29,033 nucleotides of DNA from Trichomonas tenax (GCA_023091735.1 JALKBU010000655.1:1-29033), one strand, 5' to 3'. Positions 17,017 through 26,605 are shown, counted from the stretch's first letter. Translations and numbers: made by a program. The notes: generated from the letters alone by a model not told the origin.

Positions 17017-19572
17017 ATGTTTTTGTTATTTACTGCGCTGATTTCTGCTGTTGAAGACATGCCAATACTTTCAATAGCGTGCTCAAACGGTACAGTATAT
17101 AATCCATTAACTTATAGCTGCCAATCTTGTCCCGATGACTCAGTTTACAATGAAACGACAATGCAATGCGATTACAACGAATGTGAGAACACTAATACGA
17201 GGTATGGCTCTGTCTGCATGACAGAGGCTGATTTTAATAGATCCCGCTCAACAGCTGCGATTAGAGAAAACGATTTACTCACATTTTCAAACATCAGATC
17301 ATCATCTGGTTCTGATTCCGTTCGGAGCTTTGAGTATAGCGAAGAAACATTCAATAAAATCACATATTACGGAGCTATTGCCAAAAATTCTGCATATGAC
17401 GTCAAAGCAAAAGAATTTCTCGCAAATCTTTGTACAGCTAACCACTTCAAGCCAGATTCATCCGTTTGCACACTATTCAACCTCGGATATAACAACACAG
17501 GAGAAAGTTTATACGGATACGAAGATTGGATTAAAGGCGTTCCATTTCTTTATTACAAAGACGCTGTACAGAGTGATGTTTTGTCTGAGAACATATTTAA
17601 GACAATTTTCAACAATAAGCGCGAAATATCGATTGAATTAGCACGTTATACACCAGATGGAGACTTCATTGGTTTCAAAGAGCTCACAACAGACTTAGAG
17701 CGTTGTTCCATTGCAAACCAAAATGCACTTTTATGGCGTTCTTTCGGTTCAAATCTTTATAATGATTGCAACATCAATTTATATGAACATTTGAACAAAA
17801 CATCATTCGAATTCTATGAGCCATTCATCGTCGACAATACTGTTGATGGAGAAAAAGTCATCCGTCCACTTCCTGTTTTAGATCTCAATTATCTTTCATC
17901 AAACGCACAGAAAGTCAACAGATTCGCTGAAAACTATCACGTTTTGACACGTCGTTTCTTCCTCGCTGAGAATTACACAGCAGATGGATATATTCAATTT
18001 TTGACCAACTTCACTCTCGTGTTCCAGACGAATATTCACAACAAGTCTCAGATATACGTTCCATACATCATAACAGATTACGTTCAGGTTCAGAAATCCG
18101 AACTTCAGAACAGAGAGCCATCATTTAAGCCTTTGACTGAAGAAGTTTATCAGCCAGAGTATGCATTCAATGTGCTCTACACAATGGAGCTTTCAGACTT
18201 CTGGGCTGGCGTTTTAATTGCAATTATTGTGATTTTATTTGTCTTTATAATTGCATTAATTTGGCGTCTTATTACATTCTGCAAGCGCCACAATGCTGAG
18301 GGCCTCTCCTTGTATATCTATCTCGGCTCTATCGCTTATATTTTGGATTACATTTCGAATTGGTTCTTCTTATGCGTGTTCTTGATCTCCGCATACTTCT
18401 GGTTCTTCTATAAGCTCCAATACAGCAACTTCTACTCACTTCCTTACGGAAGAGAGTTAGATTATTTGATTCCATTTGTTTGGACATCATTCACCATCAA
18501 AGTTGTAGCAATTTTCCTCCGCTTGTGGCAACTGACAACAACAGACTTATTCTTCATCGATTGGGAAACTCCGCACTCAGATGATCAAAAAGTTTCTCCT
18601 TGGAGAAGAATAACAGTCGCAAAGCAATGGTATTGTGCAAGCACAGTCCGCGCTTATAGTATTCCATTCACTGTGATAATGATAGTATTCATTCAATATG
18701 GTTTCAACGTCGATCTCATCACGCAAGCGATTCCAGATACAACGCTCATCAATGTTGGCTTGAGTCCGATGGTTCTGCGTGTTGGCTGGATCTCATTCTT
18801 GTTTGTCATCCTCGGCTTCATACAGTGGATCTGGTGTGAGTTCTTCTATTGGCACTTCTCTTCAGATCCATTCTTGAACTTCGTCGATCTTTGCTCAACA
18901 AGCAACATCTCAACAATGGTCATAGAGTCCCCACAGCACGGCTATTATGTCCACGGACGCTGTGTCCACGCTCACTCTGACGAGTCGATGTTCAGACTCA
19001 CAACAAACCTCGCCAAAGAAGCTTTGGGTGTCGCCAGTGGACGCGGTTTGACAACAGAAGACAGATGCCAAGTTTATGAAGTTTTCTATGAAACGAAATT
19101 CAGACGCAAGTTCATTGAGCAGTTCTATACAACAATGAACATGATGGGCAAGAAGCTGTTCTCCATCACCGCCAAAGAAATTCCACATGAGTGCATCGAA
19201 TCATTCGCAAACTTGAACAAGACGTTCACAAAATTCTTCGATATGAGTCAGACAAACTTCAGAAACGAGGTCCAACTCGATGTTCCAATATCTCAGTTTG
19301 TCTTCGGACTGTCGCCGAAAACAGATGAGAAGTCTATTCTCAACCGTGCTGAGGAGAGAGAGTTCAGAAAGACAATGGTTTATGGTGCTCAGTGGTCCCT
19401 TTACATCCTCGCTATCATTCTCTTCGTTGGTGTTGATATGCACACAGAGAACTCTATGATCGCCGCATTTGTTGTTTTTATTGTTGATTTCTTGTTCATG
19501 CTCGTTTACAGACTTCGTGCACGTGCAAAAGTTGCAAAGAATGCACTGATGGACACAGACTACTTAATATAA
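17017..19572 (+). CDS. TMEM67: Meckelin (transmembrane protein 67), ciliary transition-zone protein
   Basis: 851 residues. A signal peptide is likely (MFLLFTALISA), then a short Cys-rich segment (Cys 22, 35, 38, 51, 56, 67), a large N-glycosylation-rich ectodomain to about 390, then several membrane segments (about 396-417, 432-466, 483-505, 546-566, 589-612, 793-810, 815-834). The diagnostic block is NFVDLCSTSNIS (621-632) followed by HGYYVHGRCVHAHSD and a RGL motif, closely matching the FVDLCSMSNIS and GYYIHGRSVHGHAD segments of animal meckelin. Human meckelin is 995 residues, so this one is shorter, mostly in the N-terminal Cys-rich part. Meckelin belongs to the MKS module at the ciliary transition zone, so here it likely acts at the base of the flagella. 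The start is well placed: in-frame, immediately followed by the signal peptide, and preceded by the shared promoter spacer. Confidence 0.93.
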   Translation: MFLLFTALISAVEDMPILSIACSNGTVYNPLTYSCQSCPDDSVYNETTMQCDYNECENTNTRYGSVCMTEADFNRSRSTAAIRENDLLTFSNIRSSSGSDSVRSFEYSEETFNKITYYGAIAKNSAYDVKAKEFLANLCTANHFKPDSSVCTLFNLGYNNTGESLYGYEDWIKGVPFLYYKDAVQSDVLSENIFKTIFNNKREISIELARYTPDGDFIGFKELTTDLERCSIANQNALLWRSFGSNLYNDCNINLYEHLNKTSFEFYEPFIVDNTVDGEKVIRPLPVLDLNYLSSNAQKVNRFAENYHVLTRRFFLAENYTADGYIQFLTNFTLVFQTNIHNKSQIYVPYIITDYVQVQKSELQNREPSFKPLTEEVYQPEYAFNVLYTMELSDFWAGVLIAIIVILFVFIIALIWRLITFCKRHNAEGLSLYIYLGSIAYILDYISNWFFLCVFLISAYFWFFYKLQYSNFYSLPYGRELDYLIPFVWTSFTIKVVAIFLRLWQLTTTDLFFIDWETPHSDDQKVSPWRRITVAKQWYCASTVRAYSIPFTVIMIVFIQYGFNVDLITQAIPDTTLINVGLSPMVLRVGWISFLFVILGFIQWIWCEFFYWHFSSDPFLNFVDLCSTSNISTMVIESPQHGYYVHGRCVHAHSDESMFRLTTNLAKEALGVASGRGLTTEDRCQVYEVFYETKFRRKFIEQFYTTMNMMGKKLFSITAKEIPHECIESFANLNKTFTKFFDMSQTNFRNEVQLDVPISQFVFGLSPKTDEKSILNRAEEREFRKTMVYGAQWSLYILAIILFVGVDMHTENSMIAAFVVFIVDFLFMLVYRLRARAKVAKNALMDTDYLI

Positions 19573-20385
19573 TTTTTATTTTATTTGATAAATAACTTCA
19601 CATTTAAAAATCATTTGTAAATTTATTAATGCACTATCCTTTTTTCTCAATTGATATCAGAGATCTTTATTGAAATAACAAAGGTCTTGAAGTGCGTGAT
19701 TTTCTTATTTAAAAAAAGTGTTTAAAAACCCGAATGGAGAGTTTCGAGTTCTCTCAATTTTTGCACATCAGTTTATATCATCAAACAATAAAAACTATTT
19801 TGAGGTTGCCAATGGTTAAAGATTTGGTTAAAATGCATTTGAGAATAAATTTTATACCAAAAATGGGAATGAAATGAAACTGATTCATTATCAAAGTGTT
19901 TAACATTCTATCAATGAAGTCTAAATTTGATCACAAAAGATATGGATTTGATTCTATCTGATATGAGATGTTCAATAAATGTGATGTAGGTATAGAAACT
20001 CATTTTTATTGTTATCCAATTTTTAAATTAAATTATTAAACGAGAATTGGTCAAATTATCCAATCCTCATTATTAGGCATGTCTAATAATCAGAACTCAC
20101 ATAAAACATTTAAAATTGATATAAGGCTTTTGAAATTCGAATTCGAAAATCTCCCACACATAAAAAATAAATGCTTTAATCAGTGCAAGCAATCATGTCT
20201 AAATAGTCAATGAATAGCAAGTCTTGATTAAATTTTTCGAATGAATTTTGGTCCAAATTGTGGCAAAACTGGGTCATTAAATATCATATTCATACCTCAT
20301 ATAAAGTCATTGAAAACTGGTGTAGGCTGCATGTGATCTACATAGAATCATTAGTTTCGATAAATTGATACAGAAATGATGTTTT
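19573..20385. other. AT-rich spacer between meckelin and the EGF-like gene
   Basis: About 810 bases with no open frame of protein-like composition and no RNA gene that I can recognise. A TGATAAATAAC just after the meckelin stop (about 19587) may supply its TAAA-type signal. The right end runs into the TGACATGTGTCA element. Confidence 0.5.
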
Positions 20386-21144
20386 TTGACATGTGTCAAA
20401 AATGTGACAAACAGTCAAATTTTGTTTCTGCTTCTTCAAATCTCCGGTAAATGGGAGGATCCTTTCTCAGAGATCCCTGTAAAGGACTTTGGATTCGTCC
20501 CTGACTTTGATGTATTCGAAAAATCTTCGTTTAATCGCAATTATGTCACAGATTCTAAAATTCCTGACGGAAATCAACAAATAAAGACTGGGAAATACAA
20601 TTTTTTACCGAATAACACTATTATCTTGAATAACGAGATCGTCTGCAAAGATAATTTTATTAACTCATCAGATATCAACACAAAAGGTTGCTGGATGTGC
20701 GAAAAGCCATGCAGCAAGCATGCTTCATGTATTTTCCCTGGTATTTGTCAATGTTTATCTCCATATAAAGGCGATGGAATTAAATGCGATGAAACTCGGC
20801 TTTTGATTACCGATGCAACATTATTTGAAGCAGAAAACAAACTGATTGTTAATTTTATGCCTTTCGCTACAACAGATGCAAATATCACAGTTTTACTCAA
20901 AGGAAATTCACTTTCATGCATCACAATCCGACCAAATTTGGTTTCTTGTGATGTGTTCAGTGATCAATTCTCTAATTTGAATATTTCGCTTGATTTCAAT
21001 CATAAAACTCAAAGCAAGTCATACTTCATGACGAGGATCAATGAAGAAACAAACAGAACCGAAATGCTCCAATTTTTCATTTACGGCTTTATTTGCGCTG
21101 TTTTAATTAACCTGATTATCAAATTCTTTCAAATGATCATATAA
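20386..21144 (+). CDS. EGF-like single-pass membrane protein lacking an ATG start
   Basis: The frame is open from just after a TGA at 20377 to 21144. It contains one EGF-like Cys cluster (Cys 102, 105, 109, 115, 121, 123 and 134, counted from 20386), with the EGF-like tail CQCLSPYKGDGIKC. It also has several N-glycosylation sequons, a possible beta-sandwich region (about 138-205) and a C-terminal membrane helix (about 227-250) with almost no cytoplasmic tail. There is no in-frame ATG before Met104, inside the EGF cluster. A hydrophobic leader FLLLQIS begins right after a TTG at 20422-20424, so a single-base loss of an ATG there is the simplest reading. An ATG in another frame at 20377 leads to a stop after 24 codons. 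Likely a surface protein with a lost start, a sequence error or a young pseudogene. Confidence 0.65.
   Translation: MTCVKNVTNSQILFLLLQISGKWEDPFSEIPVKDFGFVPDFDVFEKSSFNRNYVTDSKIPDGNQQIKTGKYNFLPNNTIILNNEIVCKDNFINSSDINTKGCWMCEKPCSKHASCIFPGICQCLSPYKGDGIKCDETRLLITDATLFEAENKLIVNFMPFATTDANITVLLKGNSLSCITIRPNLVSCDVFSDQFSNLNISLDFNHKTQSKSYFMTRINEETNRTEMLQFFIYGFICAVLINLIIKFFQMII
20387..20398. promoter_or_regulatory. Near-palindromic TGACATGTGTCA element
   Basis: TGACATGTGTCA joins the two half-sites of the recurrent element back to back, followed by TGTGACAAAC. It overlaps the 5' end of the EGF-like open frame, which suggests that the first dozen codons of that frame are really promoter or leader sequence. 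Confidence 0.45.
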
Positions 21145-21206
21145 CTAATCGAAGAATTCTTACACTAACTCTACATCGTATGTCAAGGACGTACAATCTC
21201 TTGATT

Positions 21207-21383
21207 ACCTGTTCACTTCTCAAAGAAGTCCGTGTCACAGATGATTATCCTTCTAATCTATTTTCTAATTTACCAATCAGTCGCAATGCTATTGATCAAT
21301 TTTACATTACAAACATCATTTTTTATCAAATAGCAAACAGACTTTGGTTGATTCCATTTGCTATTTTCATGGATTCTAGTTAA
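21207..21383 (+). pseudogene. C-terminal fragment of a BspA-like LRR protein
   Basis: The segment LLKEVRVTDDYPSNLFSNL, then LIPFAIF and a stop, is nearly identical to the C-terminus of the intact copy ending at 23874. The homology starts abruptly near 21207, about 60 bases after the EGF-like gene stop, so everything upstream in the LRR gene was lost. It is the truncated left end of the tandem array. Confidence 0.75.
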
Positions 21384-21558
21384 TGCAATAATTAAAAAAT
21401 ATATTAATCTCATTTTGTTATTCTCTGCGGTGATAAAACAAGAATATCTAAGATAAAAACGATTCTATGACGGTTTTTTGTACGTTATTTTGTCATTTTT
21501 TAATATTGAAAAATGATTTTCGATTTGTTTGCTTTTATCTTAATGATTCTATCGACGA

Positions 21559-22554
21559 ATGGATGATTGTATTGTTAATTTTGACCCTAACACAGGAACA
21601 ATCAACACAATAAATTAAACGAAAACAGGAACATTAAAATTCGAAGAAACTTATCAAGGCTTTACAATAAGAAGTATTGCTATAAGGACATATTATAAAT
21701 GTAGTATTAAAGAATTAGATGTATCGAATACAAAAATTGAGAAAATCGATAACCAAGCATTTTCAGATTGTCCAAATTTAACAAAAGTTGTTTTTCCAAA
21801 CTATCATATTGCATTAGGCCTTAATTCTTTTGCAAGTTCTGGAATAACAGAATTGAATATTCCTGAGCTAATGATAGATTTCACCGGATATGCATTTAAT
21901 CAAGCTCCAAAGATCCAAAACATAAATGTTGATCCTAATAATGTAATGTATATCTCTTTGAATAATTGCATCTTTTCAAAGAACGTTGAGAAACTTGTCA
22001 GGGTTGGAAACTTTGTTACAGAAATTCCAAACACTCACTTGATTAAAACGATTGGACAATTTGCATTTTCTGTCTCTCTGTCTTTTTCTCATTTCTATGC
22101 AATGTCGAATCTATCTTCAATTGAGGATTTCATGCCGCACTTGTTTTAAAATATGCTGATTTAAAGAACTCTAATGTCACAATTCTCCCTGCTGATTGTT
22201 TTTTGGCCTGCAATATTACAAACAATTAGACAGAGATGTTTTTACTGGAATAAAATTCAAGCAATTATAATTCCATCATCAGTGGCAGGCATAGATAATG
22301 ATTCATTTGCAAACTGTCCTTTGTTCAGTGTTATATCATATTTGGGTGAAACGGATTTTTCACGTTCAGGAATCATAGGAAGCTGTTGTCCCCTTCTCAA
22401 AGAAGTCCATGTCATAAATGATTATCATTCAAATCTATTTCCAAATTTACCAATCACTAGCAATGCTCTCGATTACATTACAAACATGAATCACTATCAG
22501 ACAGAAAACAGACGTTGGTTGATTCCATTTTCTATATTCATTGATTCTTGTTAA
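21559..22554 (+). pseudogene. BspA-like LRR_5 protein pseudogene (middle array copy)
   Basis: It starts ATGGATGATTGT in the same context (ACGAATGGATGATT) as the intact copy, has a TAA at the 20th codon, then stays open to 22149 with LDVSNTKIEKIDNQAFSDC and LNIPELMIDFTGYAFNQ. Around 22120-22210 it has lost several small segments relative to the intact copy and shifts frame. The final part (22174-22554) is open again and ends LIPFSIFIDSC. One nonsense codon plus at least one shift with internal deletion mark it as dead. It is the closest relative of the 22831-23874 gene. Confidence 0.82.
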
Positions 22555-22830
22555 AATGATTCTTTGAAATTTTTATTCTCAGCGATGATTCGAATTTCAT
22601 TTTTAAGATAGAGTTATCATTTATCAAATCGCAGATACTTTGGTTCTCCTTTGAAAGGTTTTTATTTTGTCAATTTTTATTGGGTCCTTACCTAAAAATC
22701 AATAAAAATTAAAAAGATGATAAAAACTGTTTTTGTGCAAGCGCACCTTAAAAAACTGACACTTTGATTTTAGTCTCTAAAAAGCAATTTTTGGTCATTG
22801 CTTTTAACTTGTTAATGATTTTTTAGACGA

Positions 22831-23874
22831 ATGGATGATTGGATTATTAATTTTGACCCTAATACAGGAACAATCAACTCGATTAATAAAATCAAAAGTG
22901 GAATATTAAAATTAGAAGAAACTTATCAAGGATTTATTATAAAAACTATTGCTGTTTTTGCTTGCAAAAAAGGCAATATCGAAGAATTAGATATATCGAA
23001 TACAAAAATAGAGAAAATCGATAACCAAGCTTTTTCAAATTGTCCAAATTTAACAAAAGTTATTTTCTCCAACTATCCTATTGCATTGGGCTCTAATTCG
23101 TTCGGAAGTTCTGGAATAACAGAACTGAATATTCCTGAGCTGATGATAGATTTTACAGGATATGCATTTAATCAAATTCCAAATCTTCAAACAATAAATG
23201 TTGATCTGAATAATGCGAAATTTGTTTCTTTGAATAACTGTTTGTTTACTAAAAACTTTGAAAAACTTGTAAAGATTGGAAACTTTGTTACGGAAATTCC
23301 AAACATAAATCTGATTAAAACAATTGGAGAATTTGCATTTGCTGGTTCAATTTCATTTACTCATTTCTATGCAACACAAAATCTTACTATTATTGAAGAA
23401 TGGGGATTTCATGCTTCTTTCGGTTTAAAATATGTAAACTTAATGGTATCAGACATTAATATACTTCCTAGTCATTGTTTCCGTGCAGCCATTAATATAG
23501 AAACAGTCTTTTTGCCATCAAAACTACAAACAATCAAACAATATTGTTTTTACTTTGATTATTATATTCGAACGATTGTAATTCCATCAACTGTTACAGC
23601 AATTGATGATAATTCAATCATCAGTTGTCCTTTGTTGAGTGTTTTATCATATTTAGGTGAAACAAATTTTTCACGCTCAGGAATCATCTCACAAGACTGT
23701 TCACTTCTGAAAGAAGTCCGCGTCACTGATGATTATCCTTCTAATCTATTTTCTAATTTACCAATCACTCGCAATGCTCTTGATCAATATTTGATAACAA
23801 ACATCATTTTTTACTATTCAGCAAACAGACTTTTGTTGATTCCATTCACACATAATGTGTTCATTTCAATGTAG
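22831..23874 (+). CDS. BspA-like leucine-rich repeat (LRR_5) protein
   Basis: 347 residues. After a short N-terminal segment come LRR_5-type units with alternating patterns such as IEELDISNTKIEKIDNQAF, ITELNIPELMIDFTGYAF, KTIGEFAFAG and RTIVIPSTVTAIDDNS, ending in a family-specific tail (LLKEVRVTDDYPSNLF). An in-frame TGA at 22816 limits the start to the ATG at 22831, and the same start context is kept in the decayed copy. No signal peptide or membrane helix is visible, so the site of action is unclear. BspA-like proteins are a very large trichomonad family, partly surface-associated and linked to adhesion or bacterial-like ligand binding; the role here is unknown. A GGTCATTG about 30 bases upstream could be an initiator. 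Confidence 0.85.
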   Translation: MDDWIINFDPNTGTINSINKIKSGILKLEETYQGFIIKTIAVFACKKGNIEELDISNTKIEKIDNQAFSNCPNLTKVIFSNYPIALGSNSFGSSGITELNIPELMIDFTGYAFNQIPNLQTINVDLNNAKFVSLNNCLFTKNFEKLVKIGNFVTEIPNINLIKTIGEFAFAGSISFTHFYATQNLTIIEEWGFHASFGLKYVNLMVSDINILPSHCFRAAINIETVFLPSKLQTIKQYCFYFDYYIRTIVIPSTVTAIDDNSIISCPLLSVLSYLGETNFSRSGIISQDCSLLKEVRVTDDYPSNLFSNLPITRNALDQYLITNIIFYYSANRLLLIPFTHNVFISM

Positions 23875-24304
23875 AAATTATATTTTGCAAAATTACTAAT
23901 TCAGGCTCTTGTTAATGAAAATAATACCTACAGAGGCATTTTATCATAGAAATGTTATTATTATTTGAATTATTTGAAATTTTGATAATTGATGAAAAAT
24001 CAGTTTAAAAATTATTGATATAAATGCGGCATGTGTTGGCAAAAAGTGAATTTTGCGAATAATAATATAGTAATATAAGAAGAATTTTGAATATATTAAA
24101 AACAATGATTTAAATTGTTAATTTGGGCCAAAAAGCTTTTGGTAATATATAAAATATTCAAAAATGAGTATAAATAGAATATTAAAAACGATTAAAATTG
24201 TAATTTTTCTGAATTTTTGAAATATCGAAACTAGATCATATTAGATAACAAAACATATCAACTAATACATTTTATAAACAAATATAAAAGAACAAAACGA
24301 TTGG
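23875..24304. other. AT-rich spacer between convergent LRR and kinase genes
   Basis: 430 bases, very AT-rich, between two convergent 3' ends. No gene, RNA or recurrent element is seen. Confidence 0.5.
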
Positions 24305-25291
24305 TTAAATTGTAATCTTTCTCATTCTTCTATGTAATGAAGGAATAACCAATGATGGACTGAACGATGTGACCTGCGGAGGTGAGCTTTCAGTGAGGAC
24401 AAGTGATAATGGCCTCATTGCGCTTCCAACTTTCCTTATTTTCTTTGGTGAAGCAGAAGTGGTTACAGCAGCGCTTTCACAGCTTTTCATGTAATCTTTC
24501 AACTGCTTCGTGCTCCATCGCTCATCAACATTCGGTTCTAATGAGTGTTTAAGCAATGTAACAATCTCTGGAGTGCAGTTTGGTGGTATCTCATAATTGG
24601 ACGTGCAGATCTCCGATAGAATCTCTATAATGTTGGTTCCGTGGAACGGAAGCATTCCACCTGTCACCATTTGGTACAATGTAACACCAAATGCCCAAAC
24701 ATCGCTTTTGAACGAGTTATACGGCATCTTCTGGAACATCTCTGGTGCCATGTACGCAACTGAGCCACTGAAGATGGTTGATTTTTCATCTTTCTGCATT
24801 ATCTGTGATATACCGAAATCTGCAAGCTTAATACGGTTAAATTTATCAATAAATATGTTGCTCGGCTTTATGTCGTGGTGGCTGATGTTGTTTGAGTGCA
24901 CGTAAGTCAAAACTTCGAGAATTTGCCTTGCCAAGAAAATAACTTTATAAGGCTCGATTGCGCCATTGTCACGTATGTAATGGAGCAAGTTTCCGCCTGA
25001 GCAGTACTCCAGCACTAAAACATAGTAATCGCCTTCGATGAATTGATCATAAATATTGATAACGTTAGGATGCATCAGCTTCGTTAGTGCATTGAGCTCT
25101 GAGTAGAATGTTGTTTCGTATCCCCTTGTGTTATACTTTCTATCTATTTTAATGACCTTACACACAAAAGGAACTTTGTATTTCTCGCTGTAGCAGAGAT
25201 AGCACTTAGAGAACGTGCCGTGTCCGATTTCTTCCTTAATGCTATACCCGTGTTTGGTCAGGAGCTCAATAAGTTTATCTGATTCCATCAT
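24305..25291 (-). CDS. CAMK-like serine/threonine protein kinase
   Basis: 328 residues with a kinase domain from about 16 to 268. It has the glycine loop IGHGTFS (22-28), catalytic Lys45 (VCKVIK), a probable alpha-C Glu65, the catalytic loop HHDIKPSN with Asp140 and Asn145, DFG at 158-160, and the activation segment ending in MAPE (181-184), then SDVWAFGVTLYQMVTGGMLPF. All core residues are present, but the HRD Arg is His139, so it is a non-RD kinase. This layout is common in the large trichomonad CAMK/AMPK-like set. A basic Ser/Thr-rich tail (about 270-328) has several SP/SPP sites. It begins with two adjacent ATGs; I use the first because it follows an Inr-like site. No accessory domain gives a pathway. 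Confidence 0.92.
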   Translation of the reverse strand: MMESDKLIELLTKHGYSIKEEIGHGTFSKCYLCYSEKYKVPFVCKVIKIDRKYNTRGYETTFYSELNALTKLMHPNVINIYDQFIEGDYYVLVLEYCSGGNLLHYIRDNGAIEPYKVIFLARQILEVLTYVHSNNISHHDIKPSNIFIDKFNRIKLADFGISQIMQKDEKSTIFSGSVAYMAPEMFQKMPYNSFKSDVWAFGVTLYQMVTGGMLPFHGTNIIEILSEICTSNYEIPPNCTPEIVTLLKHSLEPNVDERWSTKQLKDYMKSCESAAVTTSASPKKIRKVGSAMRPLSLVLTESSPPQVTSFSPSLVIPSLHRRMRKITI

Positions 25292-26136
25292 AAGTTAAAA
25301 TGACCTGATATTTCTCTCAAAATTTAACAAATCTACCGGAGAACGTTCTCTTAGTGTATGGGCAATATTCTGTCGTTATATTTGTTTTCTCAAAATCTCA
25401 AATCAAACAATTTTTTTGAAAATGAACTCAAACACACTAAAAATTGTATAATAAAAATTCTCAAAAAAAGAATTATAGCAATGAAGGAGTGTAAAAAAAA
25501 TTTCAATATGAATTTCTTTTGAAATATTTGAATAAAAAGCTTTTTTATGATCGCGCAATATTCTGTATTTTTATTCCTCTGTTTGTGGTGAATAAATATG
25601 TCACAATTAGAAAAAAAAACTATAACAACTCAAAAAATTACAAACGAACTATCCACTTTTTTGGGAAATGTATTCATTGTAATTAGTCTATATTTGATAT
25701 TTTTCATTTACACATTTTTTTAATTGCTAACCTATCAATTTTATTTGAAATTCTGCATCTATATATACTATTTCTTAATGAATTTTTAATATTTTTCATT
25801 TACAAAAAAATACTCTGGTAACCTATCAAATGAATCTACATATACTATTCCTAAATGAATTTCAAATATTTTCTATTTTAGAAAAATTCTTAAGTATTTA
25901 ATTGATTTGACTTGAAAAATAGAATCTACATATGCATGTTTCTCATGGATTCTCAGCTTTATTTGAATTTGAAAAGATAAATTCTCAACCTGTGCTTTTT
26001 ACTCGAAAATCATCATCAAAATATTCAATAAAAAGATATTTTTGGTTTTTAGAAAAACGTTAATGGTATCTCAGAAATTTGGAGACCGTAACAAAGTTGC
26101 AGTTGGAAAGTGACAATAATGGTCAATGTGACAGAT
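25292..26136. other. AT-rich spacer with degenerate tandem repeats
   Basis: No gene. From about 25700 to 25960 a loose unit of roughly 85-100 bases recurs two to three times, with shared words such as AACCTATCAA (25731 and 25820 areas), TCTAYATATAC and TTTYCATTTACA. A related ATTCTACATATG occurs near 28108. The divergence is too high to name a family. Confidence 0.4.
25299..25303 (-). promoter_or_regulatory. Initiator-like TCATT before the CAMK-like kinase
   Basis: On the minus strand TCATTTTAACTTATG places a TCATT about 8-12 bases before the first ATG, fitting the trichomonad Inr TCAY(T/A). No TTTACRTGTCA element is seen nearby. Confidence 0.5.
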
Positions 26137-26319
26137 CTAACCAGAAAGCTCCACCTCACATTTTGATTTTTTTAAAAAAAATGGAAGTGCTCCACTTTTT
26201 TCTCGTTGACCTTTTTGAGTTTTGCAATTTTTAACGAGTAACCAACCTTCCTGGACGAATCTGATGAAACATTTACGTGCTTTTTGTGATGCTGATTCTA
26301 GTGGTGCAATCTGTTTCAT
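26137..26319 (-). repeat. Diverged dispersed repeat, copy 1 (small open frame)
   Basis: A 60-codon minus-strand frame contains ARKCFIRFVQEGWLLVKNCK. The DNA from about 26199 to 26316 matches the plus strand at about 27088-27216, by eye at roughly 75-80 percent identity, so the two are inverted copies. In copy 2 the same peptide starts (ARKCFIR) and then diverges. This may be a fragment of a mobile element coding region. I do not recognise the protein. Confidence 0.45.
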
Positions 26320-26504
26320 GATCTTAGCAAGGCATTACCTAATCATGATATGATTACAAACAGAAACCCATTACAAATCATGAATGAGCTTCTGTTATGA
26401 ATCTCTTTGATGATTATAACAAATACATCTCACTATTATAGCGTTCGCTCGCTTATTTTTGCTAGAATTCCGGTAGAAAAAGCAAAAAAATAGAAAAGAA
26501 AAAA

Positions 26505-26578
26505 TATGCTACGCGCAGGAGTCAAACGGCATTCCTTTGCCCATGCATCGAGCATACCTAAAGTTATGCTACCTCAAA
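26505..26578 (-). other. tRNA-like relic with Pol III-type A/B boxes and T-run
   Basis: On the minus strand TAGCATAACTTTAGG fits the A-box consensus, with a GCAT/ATGC D-stem around it. GTTTGACTCC approximates the B box about 30 bases later, and six Ts (26499-26504) follow the 3' end. Span is 74 bases, tRNA size. However the acceptor strands do not pair and the T-stem is not complementary, so it is at most a decayed tRNA or tRNA-derived sequence. The anticodon cannot be assigned. Confidence 0.3.
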
Positions 26579-26605
26579 TTCACATAATAATTGCTCATTG
26601 GTAAC

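Larger units (their letters stand above)
21207..23874 (+). repeat. Tandem array of three BspA-like LRR gene copies
   Basis: One C-terminal fragment, one pseudogene and one intact gene lie head to tail. The two start regions are about 1270 bases apart. Post-stop sequences of the first two copies also share similar AT-rich text containing CTCNGCG, so the duplicated unit includes the flanks. Confidence 0.75.

Noticed and set aside
20377..20451. ATG at 20377 as the EGF-like gene start
   Set aside because: It is in another frame and reaches a stop after 24 codons; no intron signal links it to the EGF frame.
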